DNA from: JBLMZH01 sp050258715
GTDB lineage: Bacteria > Patescibacteriota > Doudnabacteria > UBA920 > O2-02-FULL-48-8
NCBI GenBank assembly: GCA_050258715.1
Contig: JBLMZH010000017.1
Location: forward strand, 1-5,136
Reading direction: 5' to 3'
DNA length: 5,136 nt
Each line of letters begins with the position of its first letter. The first letter of the stretch is position 1. Positions 1 to 5,136 of this stretch are shown here, in pieces. A program made the translations under genes and the position numbers. The notes beneath the pieces are model-generated. The model saw nothing but the letters and a program-made list of their open reading frames with translations. It was not told the origin of the DNA and did no database searches.

Positions 1-259
1 TTGCCAGCGACTTTTGATAAATGTCCTCAACGGAAGCCTGGTCGCCCACGGAATTGAAGTCGTTATCGGCTTTGTTTCTGGCCTGCTCCAGCTGTTTTTG
101 CGCCAAGCCCAAAGCCTGGCCATTGGTTTGGATGTCCACGCCAATTGTCTGATTGGTAAGCGCCACCATGATCACGGCCGAAAGGCACAACACTAAAAGC
201 GAGAATGAGATCAGCATCTCGAGGGTAGTAGCACCAGATTGGGAATTGCAATTATTCAT
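1..259 (-). CDS. Prepilin-like minor pilin (PilV/GspI-like), 3' end cut by window edge
   Basis: Reading leftward from ATG at 259-257, the frame stays open to the window edge, giving 86 residues without a stop. The start is well fixed because an in-frame TAG lies 9 nt upstream (268-266). The product begins with a 9-residue leader, MNNCNSQSG, followed by ATTLEM and a hydrophobic stretch to about residue 34. This is the class III prepilin signal: cleavage after Gly9 by a prepilin peptidase, Glu at mature position 5, then the helix that anchors the subunit in the membrane and packs the fibre core. Mature residue 1 is Ala rather than the usual Phe or Met. After the helix comes an amphipathic stretch (GLAQKQLEQARNKADNDF, residues 51-68) that recalls PilV/GspI-like minor pilins. 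It follows another pseudopilin gene in the same direction. No Shine-Dalgarno is visible upstream. The prepilin class is secure; the PilV/GspI assignment is tentative because the globular domain is missing. Confidence 0.85.
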   Translation of the reverse strand, partial: MNNCNSQSGATTLEMLISFSLLVLCLSAVIMVALTNQTIGVDIQTNGQALGLAQKQLEQARNKADNDFNSVGDQASVEDIYQKSLA

Positions 260-260
260 A

Positions 261-372
261 AAATTCTAAGTTCTAAATTCCAAACAATATCAAATTTCAA
301 ATGTTCAAAACAATGCTCGAATTTTTGAATTTTGGTCATTAAAATTTGTTTAGATCTTAGAGCTTAGGGTTT
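261..372. repeat. AT-rich imperfect palindrome between two pilin genes
   Basis: The gap between the two pilin genes is filled by an interrupted inverted repeat. The outer arms are 261-287 and 346-372. Compared as reverse complements they match at 21 of 27 positions and end in the perfect block CAAACAA/TTGTTTG-like core (AAACAA against TTGTTT). Three of the six mismatches would be G-U pairs in a plus-strand transcript. An inner perfect stem TTCAAAA (304-310) / TTTTGAA (323-329) encloses a 12-nt loop. The arms are built from repeated TTCTAA/TTAGA words. This looks like a dispersed intergenic palindromic element. It could also fold at the end of the upstream pseudopilin message, although no clean T-run terminator follows. 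The left arm supplies the TAG stop in front of the next start codon. The symmetry is directly visible; the idea of a multicopy element is inference. Confidence 0.65.
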
Positions 373-378
373 AGAACT

Positions 379-807
379 TTACCAATCTATCCTCCCTGCT
401 GAATTAACCTTAACTGCGGCCGTGTGACCGTCGCCTGTCAAAATAATGGTTGTGGGAGTGGCAACGTCGCCGCTGACCTGGGAAAAAATTATGGTGGCCG
501 GACCGTTGTTCGTAACCGCGGGCTGGGTTTTGACCGCGAAGTTGTTCGGATCAGAAGGATCAAAAGTGGATCCTTGGAAAATTATGTATTGTCCCGGCTC
601 GACTCTGACGCCGTGCGGCTGCTGGTTGATGTTGGAAATGGCCTGGGTCCTGGCTTTGGACAAAACGGAAACCAAGGCCGAGGTTTCGCTTCGAAAAGTG
701 TAGCTGCGGAAAAAATCCTGGCTTAGTATCATGCCAAAACTCGCGATAACCGCGATGATGGCCATGACGACAAGTATTTCAATGATTGTAAAACCTGAAG
801 ATTTCAT
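379..807 (-). CDS. FimT/GspH-like pseudopilin
   Basis: A complete 142-residue protein ending in TAA. It starts MKSSG|FTIIE: a 5-residue leader, a prepilin peptidase site after Gly5, Phe as mature residue 1 and Glu at mature position 5. A hydrophobic helix runs to about residue 28. The next helix (SALVSVLSKARTQAISN, about 43-59) is the typical GspH/FimT stretch after the transmembrane part. It is followed by a beta-rich C-terminal domain (GVRVEPGQYIIF at 66-77, TTIILTGDG at 119-127, VNSAGRIDW at the very end). Proteins of this class are minor subunits that help start or cap the type IV pilus or type II pseudopilus fibre at the inner membrane. The gene lies 146 nt after pilC in the same direction and before another prepilin gene. 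Only a weak AGG precedes the ATG. Length is normal for the family. FimT versus GspH cannot be separated without the rest of the cluster. Confidence 0.9.
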   Translation of the reverse strand: MKSSGFTIIEILVVMAIIAVIASFGMILSQDFFRSYTFRSETSALVSVLSKARTQAISNINQQPHGVRVEPGQYIIFQGSTFDPSDPNNFAVKTQPAVTNNGPATIIFSQVSGDVATPTTIILTGDGHTAAVKVNSAGRIDW

Positions 808-953
808 AACCTAATGCGTTAACCGTATTAAGGTGGCGAAGCGCGTCTCATTTTGCGCCCCGCGTTTTCCGTCGCATAACGTTAGACGTTCACCGATACG
901 CAAATCACTACCGTCAGACGCACGACTCATTAATATATGAAGTTCGAAAACAA
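808..953. other. Intergenic gap between pilC and the pseudopilin gene, with weak nested symmetry
   Basis: This 146-nt stretch holds no convincing ORF, clear terminator or recognisable sigma70 promoter for the pseudopilin gene. It contains nested complementary blocks over 809-887: CTAA (811-814) with TTAG (882-885), GCG (816-818) with CGC (873-875), and GGTGGCG (832-838) with CGCCCC (856-861), with one bulged T. The outer heptamers read ACCTAAT and GTTAGAC, close to the RYYYAAC and GTTRRRY ends of integron attC sites. A small 5-bp inverted repeat, AACGT/ACGTT (878-882/886-890), overlaps the right end. Whether the downstream gene is co-transcribed with pilBC cannot be decided from this sequence. 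Confidence 0.4.
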
Positions 954-2117
954 TCATGGTTTAAGATACTGCGTGATCTGATAAATCGGCGTAATGATAG
1001 AAATGGCGATGAAGCCGACGATAACGCCCATAGAAATCATAAGAATCGGCTCCAGAGCCGTGGACAGATTCTTGGTCTGGTCATCAACCTCGTTCTCATA
1101 CATTTCGGAAAGGTAGGCCAAGGTCTCGGTCAAATTGCCCGCACTCTCTCCCACAGCCACCATCTGGACCAAAATTGCCGGGTAAAGCTTGGGCGTTTTG
1201 AGCATGTGCGTCGAGATCATTTCACCTTTGTTGACGCTGTCCGCCATGGCGACGAGGTTGTCCTGAAACAGGAAATTGGTGGAAGTCTTTGCGGTGATAT
1301 GGATGCCGCGGTTGATGGTCACGCCGCTTTTAAGAAGAATGCTCAAGGTCCGGCAAATGTTGGTCAGGTGATAGCTTCGGGCGATCGTCCCGACGATCGG
1401 TATGGCCAAGATCATTCGGTGAGTAAACGTCTTGAACTTGCGGTTGCGCAAGGACAAGGCATAAATTACCCCAAACACGATGAGTCCGAGCAAAATGTAA
1501 AGCCCGTAGTGGATCATGACGTCGCTGGCCACGATCAGAATCTTGGTGCTTAAGGGCAGTTTGAATTTGAAGCTTGAAAAAATCGGCAGGATCTTGGGGA
1601 ACAAATAAACGGTCAACATGACGATAATGCCCAAAGTCGCCGTGATGATCAGCGCCGGGTAAACCATGGCGTTAACGATTTTGCGCCTTAAGGCCTGTTT
1701 TTTGGACAACTCGTCCGCCAGGTAATTGAGGTTCTCGTGAAGATTACCCGAGATCTCGCCGACCTGGACCAGGTTGACCATGAACTCGCTGAAGATTTTC
1801 TTGAACTGCGACAAGCTCGTTGACAAGAACTGTCCGTTCTCCACGTCAAAGACGATCTTTGCGAAAATTTTGGACCCCGACTTGGTGCGAGCCTGAGTCT
1901 GCATCATCTGAAGACTTTTTAAGATCGGGACGCCGGCCCGAACCAAAATCGACAAGCGTTTGGCGAACAAAATTTGATCCTGCAAAGCCAAGCGCAGAAA
2001 ATTTTGCTTCTTCAAAGGAACAAGCGTGGTTTCCATTTGCTCAATCTTGATCGCCGTGGCCTGAGCCGCAGCCGGCGGCACAGCCGGGGTTATGGGATGA
2101 ATTAAAAGTTCATTCAT
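954..2117 (-). CDS. pilC: Type IV pilus inner-membrane platform protein PilC (GspF family)
   Basis: A complete 387-residue polytopic membrane protein. It forms the inner-membrane platform that links the PilB motor to pilin subunits during fibre assembly. The sequence shows the two tandem T2SSF/GspF domains, roughly 46-168 and 248-370. They share recognisable internal repeats: RLSILVRAGVPI (54-65) against RTLSILLKSGVTI (256-268), and VQVGEISGNL (117-126) against VAVGESAGNL (320-329). Membrane segments are visible at about 154-174, 204-222 and 354-376, as expected for the family. The N-terminal 45 residues are short and Pro/Ala-rich and lack the longer beta-containing start of many PilC proteins. 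The ATG overlaps the end of pilB by 8 nt and has a good Shine-Dalgarno 6 nt upstream, which supports both the start and translational coupling. It ends in TGA. GspF is the alternative name if the system turns out to be type II secretion. Confidence 0.95.
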   Translation of the reverse strand: MNELLIHPITPAVPPAAAQATAIKIEQMETTLVPLKKQNFLRLALQDQILFAKRLSILVRAGVPILKSLQMMQTQARTKSGSKIFAKIVFDVENGQFLSTSLSQFKKIFSEFMVNLVQVGEISGNLHENLNYLADELSKKQALRRKIVNAMVYPALIITATLGIIVMLTVYLFPKILPIFSSFKFKLPLSTKILIVASDVMIHYGLYILLGLIVFGVIYALSLRNRKFKTFTHRMILAIPIVGTIARSYHLTNICRTLSILLKSGVTINRGIHITAKTSTNFLFQDNLVAMADSVNKGEMISTHMLKTPKLYPAILVQMVAVGESAGNLTETLAYLSEMYENEVDDQTKNLSTALEPILMISMGVIVGFIAISIITPIYQITQYLKP

Positions 2118-3393
2118 GGAGTATCCTTAAGACTTCTTCAATGGTTGTAATTCCTTGCTTGGCTTTCAAAATCCCGTCCTCGAGCATGGTGGTCATTCCC
2201 TGCTGGACCGCGATCTTCTTTAAGTCGTCGGCTGAAGCCTTGGTTAGGATAGCCTGCCTTAAGGCGTTGTCCATGACCATGACTTCGTTGATGGAAAGCC
2301 GGCCTTTGTACCCGCTGTTGTTGCATTCGTCGCAGCCCGCGCCCTGGTAAAAAGTCCTGTTTTCTCCGATAGTGTTCGGCGGAAGCGCTTCTGACAGGCT
2401 TGCGTATTCAAGGTCAGTAAGCTGGCGCTCGACACGGCAATACGGACAAATTTTTCGGATCAAACGCTGCCCAACCGCGACGTTAACTGTGGACGCGATC
2501 AGGTACGGCTCGATTTTCATGTCGAGAAGCCTGGGCAAAGTCGTGGCCGCGTCATTGGTGTGGATGGTGGAAAGCACGAGGTGCCCGGTCAAGGCAGTGT
2601 TCACGGCCAAGCCGGCCGTTTCTTCATCGCGAATTTCGCCGACCATGATCACGTCGGGGTCTTGTCTTAAAATCGAACGCAAGCCGTTGGCGAAACTTAG
2701 GCTGGTGCGGGCATTGACGCTGATCTGAGTAATGCCTTCAATCGAATATTCAATCGGATCTTCAATGGTGATGATCGAAGTCTCGGGCTGGTTGAGTTTT
2801 TTGATCATCGAATACAAGGTGGTGGTCTTGCCGGAACCCGTGGGGCCCGTGGCCAAAATCATGCCGTAAGGTTTTTTGATGGCTTCGTCGATTTTTTGGC
2901 GGTCGCTTTCCGAAAAACCCAAGTTTTCTAAACTGAACTCATCGCGGCCTTCGGCCAAAAGCCGCATCACCGCATTCTCCCCGTAATAAGTCGGGGTGAT
3001 GGAGACGCGGACGTCGATGTTGCCGAGCCCCTGAAGCTCGGTTCGGAAACGGCCGTCCTGGGCGGACTGATGTTCGTCAGTCCTTAAGGATGAAAGGATT
3101 TTTATTCTGCTTATGATCTCGGCGTGGATGTTCTTGGGGAGCGGAATTTCGTCCTGCAAAACCCCGTCAATTCGAAGCCTGATCCGAACGCGGTCAGACT
3201 GCGGATCAATGTGGATGTCGGAGGCGCGCAAATGAAAAGCCAGGTTTATGAGATGACTCAAAATTCTAACGATGGATACCGCTCCGCCGTGCAATTCAGC
3301 GCTTATTTGCTGCCTGAAATAGCTTTGAGTTTCAGCGAGCTCTTTTGGCATTTCGGCTTGGTAGATTTGACTTTGAGGTTTGGAACCAAACAT
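2110..3393 (-). CDS. pilB: Type IV pilus assembly ATPase PilB (GspE family), short form without N1 domain
   Basis: A complete 427-residue cytoplasmic hexameric ATPase that powers pilus extension. Visible elements in order: an N2-like domain from about 38 (VSIVRILSHLINLAF, then RASDIHIDP at 56-64 and RIDGVLQ at 74-80), Walker A GPTGSGKTT (183-191), Asp box TIEDPIEY (209-216), Walker B DPDVIMVGEIRDE (245-257, with Glu253), and His box GHLVLSTIHTND (270-281). A zinc site of four cysteines follows (C316, C319, C354, C357). The tetracysteine site marks PilB/GspE; PilT retraction motors lack it. The protein is shorter than the usual 500-570 residues because the N-terminal N1 domain is missing. An in-frame TAA 18 nt upstream rules out a longer start here. 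No Shine-Dalgarno precedes the ATG. The gene has its own strong promoter upstream and overlaps pilC by 8 nt. It ends in TGA. Confidence 0.95.
   Translation of the reverse strand: MFGSKPQSQIYQAEMPKELAETQSYFRQQISAELHGGAVSIVRILSHLINLAFHLRASDIHIDPQSDRVRIRLRIDGVLQDEIPLPKNIHAEIISRIKILSSLRTDEHQSAQDGRFRTELQGLGNIDVRVSITPTYYGENAVMRLLAEGRDEFSLENLGFSESDRQKIDEAIKKPYGMILATGPTGSGKTTTLYSMIKKLNQPETSIITIEDPIEYSIEGITQISVNARTSLSFANGLRSILRQDPDVIMVGEIRDEETAGLAVNTALTGHLVLSTIHTNDAATTLPRLLDMKIEPYLIASTVNVAVGQRLIRKICPYCRVERQLTDLEYASLSEALPPNTIGENRTFYQGAGCDECNNSGYKGRLSINEVMVMDNALRQAILTKASADDLKKIAVQQGMTTMLEDGILKAKQGITTIEEVLRILHE
2124..2129 (-). promoter_or_regulatory. Shine-Dalgarno of pilC inside pilB
   Basis: On the minus strand TAAGGA lies 6 nt before the pilC ATG (2117-2115), inside the last codons of pilB. 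It fixes the pilC start and fits translational coupling across the 8-nt overlap ATGAATGA. It is the only clear Shine-Dalgarno in the window. Confidence 0.85.
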
Positions 3394-3408
3394 GGCAAAA
3401 TCGTTAAT

Positions 3409-3437
3409 TTAAGATTCGAACGGTACCACTTTCGAAT
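3409..3437 (-). promoter_or_regulatory. Inverted repeat in the pilB leader
   Basis: A perfect 7-bp inverted repeat, ATTCGAA (3414-3420) and TTCGAAT (3431-3437), is separated by 10 nt that contain the palindrome GGTACC. It lies between the predicted transcription start and the pilB ATG, so it could be an RNA hairpin or a protein-binding site. A tiny reading frame (GTG at 3429, TAA at 3411-3409, 6 codons) preceded by AAGGG (3443-3439) overlaps it. No function is assigned. Confidence 0.4.
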
Positions 3438-3476
3438 TCCCTTGTAAAGACTGGGGTTATCCAGATGAAACGTTAG

Positions 3477-3505
3477 ACTATAAAGCAATTCGGGGTTGGT
3501 GTCAA
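3477..3505 (-). promoter_or_regulatory. Sigma70-type promoter of the pilB-pilC operon
   Basis: On the minus strand a perfect -35 box TTGACA (3505-3500) is followed after exactly 17 nt by a -10 box TATAGT (3482-3477), one base off TATAAT. Transcription would start near 3470 and give a leader of about 77 nt before the pilB ATG at 3393. The promoter follows the uvrA terminator directly, which marks the start of a new transcription unit. Confidence 0.85.
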
Positions 3506-3511
3506 GGCAAT

Positions 3512-3550
3512 AAAAAAGATCCCTTGGCATATTTTCTGCAAGGGATCTTT
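3512..3550 (-). terminator. Rho-independent terminator of uvrA
   Basis: A perfect 12-bp stem, AAAGATCCCTTG on the minus strand reading from 3550 and its partner ending at 3515, encloses a 12-nt loop (3527-3538). On the minus strand the right arm runs into six consecutive T (3517-3512), the U-tract expected for intrinsic termination. It begins 17 nt after the uvrA stop. On the plus strand no T-run follows the stem, so it works in the uvrA direction only. Confidence 0.92.
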
Positions 3551-3566
3551 GAAAATTTTGGTAAAT

Positions 3567-5136
3567 TTAGGCCTTTATCTTTTGCTGTTTATACACGCGC
3601 TGCAGGTATTGGCCGGTAAAGCTCTTTTTAACTTTGATCAGATCTTCCGGCGTGCCTGCGGCCACAACCGTGCCGCCCTTGTCCCCGCCTTCAGGACCCA
3701 AGTCAATGACCCAGTCAGCGTTTTTGATGACATCCAGGTTATGCTCGATGACCAAAACCGTGTTGCCTTTTTCAACCAGCCGATTTAAGACGCTGAGCAG
3801 GCGCTTAACATCGTCGAAGTGAAGTCCGGTGGTGGGCTCGTCCAAAATGTAAAGCGTGCGGCCGGTGGAAGCGCGGGACAGTTCCGTGGCCAGCTTGATG
3901 CGCTGGGCTTCGCCGCCGGACAAGGTCGTGGCCTGCTGGCCCAGATGCATGTAGCCCAAGCCGACCAAAGACAGAGTTTCCAGTTTGCGGGAAATCAGCG
4001 GCACGTTGCGGAAAAACACGTACGCTTCGTCAACGGTCATTTCCAAAACGTCGGAAATGGTCTTGCCTTTGTAGTGGATGTCCAAGGCTTCGCGGTTGTA
4101 GCGCTTACCTTTGCATTCCTCGCAGACCACGTAGACGTCGGGCAAAAAATGCATTTCAATTTGAATGACGCCGTCGCCGCCGCAAACTTCGCAGCGTCCG
4201 CCTTTGACGTTGAAGGAGAAGCGGCCGGCCTTGTATCCGCGCATGCGCGCTTCCTGCGTGGCCGCAAACAGATCGCGAATGTAGGTAAACACGCCGGTGT
4301 AAGTGGCGGGATTGGAGCGCGGCGTGCGCCCGATCGGCGACTGGTCAATATCAATGACTTTGTCGATGTTCTCGATTCCGAGAATCTTCTTGTGCGCGCC
4401 CGGAGACTCCTTGGCATTGTAAAAATAAGCAGACAGAGCCTTGGCCAGGATTTCGTTTAACAAAGTTGATTTGCCTGATCCGGAAACGCCGGTTAAACAG
4501 ACGAATTTGCCCAAAGGAATTTCCACATCAATGTTTTTGAGATTGAATTCGGAAGCGCCGATGATCTTCAGGGTCTTGCCGTTGCCTTTGCGGTGGGTTT
4601 TGGGCACCGGAATGGTTTCCTCGCCCGACAAATATTTGCCGGTTAAAGATTTTTTGTCCTTGACGATATGGGCAGGCGTGCCTTCCGCCACCAGTTCCCC
4701 GCCGTGTTTGCCCGCACCCGGGCCGATATCAATGACCCAGTCGGATTCTAAGATGGTTTCTTCGTCGTGTTCGACCACGATCACGGTATTGCCCAGATCG
4801 CGCAAATTTTTCAAAGTCTTTAACAGCCGGCCGTTGTCGCGCTGATGAAGCCCGATGGACGGTTCGTCCAAAATGTAAAGGACACCGGTCAAGCCGGAGC
4901 CGATTTGGGTGGCCAAACGGATGCGCTGGGCCTCGCCGCCGGACAAAGTGTCGGCTGCGCGGTCAATGGTCAGGTAATTCAAGCCGACGTCCTGCAAAAA
5001 CTTAAGCCTGGCCACGATCTCCTTGAGCACCTGGGACGAAATCTTGACGTTCTTTTCGGATAATTTCTTGTTGAGCTTGGTGGTAAAACTAACCGCGTCA
5101 TCAATGCTCATGTTCGCCATGTCGACGATGGATTTG
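3567..5136 (-). CDS. uvrA: UvrABC excinuclease subunit A, C-terminal part (5' end outside window)
   Basis: The open frame enters from the right edge (first whole codon at 5135-5133) and ends in TAA at 3569-3567, giving the last 522 of roughly 940 residues. UvrA is a dimeric ABC-type ATPase that scans DNA for bulky damage and loads UvrB in nucleotide excision repair. Counting from the window edge: signature TLSGGEAQRIRLAT (63-76) and Walker B VLYILDEP (85-92) of the first ATPase; Walker A GVSGSGKST (216-224) of the second; the second zinc module with C315, C318, C338, C341 (CEVCGGDG and CEECKGKRYN); signature TLSGGEAQ (404-411) and Walker B LYILDEP (428-434) of the second ATPase. All expected motifs are intact and the C-terminus is of ordinary length. 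The ATG at 5120 is internal and not the start. Its terminator follows at once, so it is not co-transcribed with pilB by default. Confidence 0.98.
   Translation of the reverse strand, partial: KSIVDMANMSIDDAVSFTTKLNKKLSEKNVKISSQVLKEIVARLKFLQDVGLNYLTIDRAADTLSGGEAQRIRLATQIGSGLTGVLYILDEPSIGLHQRDNGRLLKTLKNLRDLGNTVIVVEHDEETILESDWVIDIGPGAGKHGGELVAEGTPAHIVKDKKSLTGKYLSGEETIPVPKTHRKGNGKTLKIIGASEFNLKNIDVEIPLGKFVCLTGVSGSGKSTLLNEILAKALSAYFYNAKESPGAHKKILGIENIDKVIDIDQSPIGRTPRSNPATYTGVFTYIRDLFAATQEARMRGYKAGRFSFNVKGGRCEVCGGDGVIQIEMHFLPDVYVVCEECKGKRYNREALDIHYKGKTISDVLEMTVDEAYVFFRNVPLISRKLETLSLVGLGYMHLGQQATTLSGGEAQRIKLATELSRASTGRTLYILDEPTTGLHFDDVKRLLSVLNRLVEKGNTVLVIEHNLDVIKNADWVIDLGPEGGDKGGTVVAAGTPEDLIKVKKSFTGQYLQRVYKQQKIKA

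Noticed and set aside
63..251. 62-residue minus-strand ORF overlapping the prepilin gene
   Set aside because: Another frame of the same DNA carries the class III prepilin signal; this one has no recognisable features.
261..372. CRISPR-like repeats in the AT-rich gap
   Set aside because: The words are short, irregular and arranged as an inverted repeat; there are no spacers of constant length.
424..726. Plus-strand ORFs antisense to the pseudopilin gene
   Set aside because: Shadows of a clear FimT/GspH-like gene; no independent start signals or motifs.
890..950. Possible promoter for the pseudopilin gene (TTGCGT with TTATGC, or TATATT after pilC)
   Set aside because: Both boxes are poor and spacing is off; not supportable beside the near-consensus pilB promoter.
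2110..3393. Reading the ATPase as the retraction motor PilT
   Set aside because: The tetracysteine zinc site and immediate coupling to pilC mark the PilB/GspE extension class.
3303..3530. 75-residue minus-strand ORF over the pilB start
   Set aside because: It crosses the pilB promoter and part of the uvrA terminator and overlaps the pilB N-terminus out of frame.
3819..4460. 213-residue plus-strand ORF opposite uvrA
   Set aside because: Lies entirely antisense to intact, motif-rich uvrA codons, has Ala/Gly/Val-rich composition typical of reverse-frame reading, and shows no family motif.

Overview
The window carries the 3' part of uvrA followed by the start of a type IV pilus (T4P) assembly cluster. 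All genes lie on the minus strand, so the map reads from right to left. The order is uvrA (cut by the right edge), pilB-type assembly ATPase, pilC-type platform protein, a FimT/GspH-like pseudopilin, and a second prepilin-like gene (cut by the left edge). I see no rRNA, tRNA, CRISPR array, transposase or integrase.

Organism: a bacterium. UvrA and a PilB with the tetracysteine zinc site are bacterial, and base composition is moderate. The short genes, compact spacing, PilB without an N1 domain, pseudopilin ending in NSAGRIDW and AT-rich imperfect palindrome between genes remind me of Candidate Phyla Radiation (Patescibacteria, Parcubacteria-like) genomes. That placement is an inference from family resemblance and was not tested. 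pilB and pilC both end in TGA, so UGA works as a stop here; this argues against the UGA-recoded lineages Gracilibacteria and Absconditabacteria.

Layout. 5135-3567: C-terminal 522 residues of UvrA, the damage-recognition ATPase of nucleotide excision repair. 3550-3512: a clear intrinsic terminator for uvrA. Only 6 nt further on comes a near-consensus sigma70 promoter (TTGACA, 17 nt, TATAGT; 3505-3477) that must start the pilus operon. A roughly 77-nt leader contains a perfect 7-bp inverted repeat. 3393-2110: pilB. 2117-954: pilC, overlapping pilB by 8 nt with a good Shine-Dalgarno inside pilB, so the two are translationally coupled. 953-808: a 146-nt gap with weak nested symmetry. 807-379: FimT/GspH-like pseudopilin. 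378-260: a 119-nt AT-rich gap filled almost entirely by a long imperfect palindrome. 259-1: N-terminus of another prepilin-like protein.

How they work together: PilB hydrolyses ATP at the inner face of the membrane and acts through the PilC platform to push prepilin subunits into a fibre. The two small proteins are minor or pseudopilin subunits that a prepilin peptidase (not in this window) would cut after Gly. No retraction ATPase, peptidase, PilM/N/O or secretin is present, so the window does not settle whether the fibre is an adhesive pilus, a competence pilus or a type II secretion pseudopilus. uvrA is a neighbour but a separate transcription unit.
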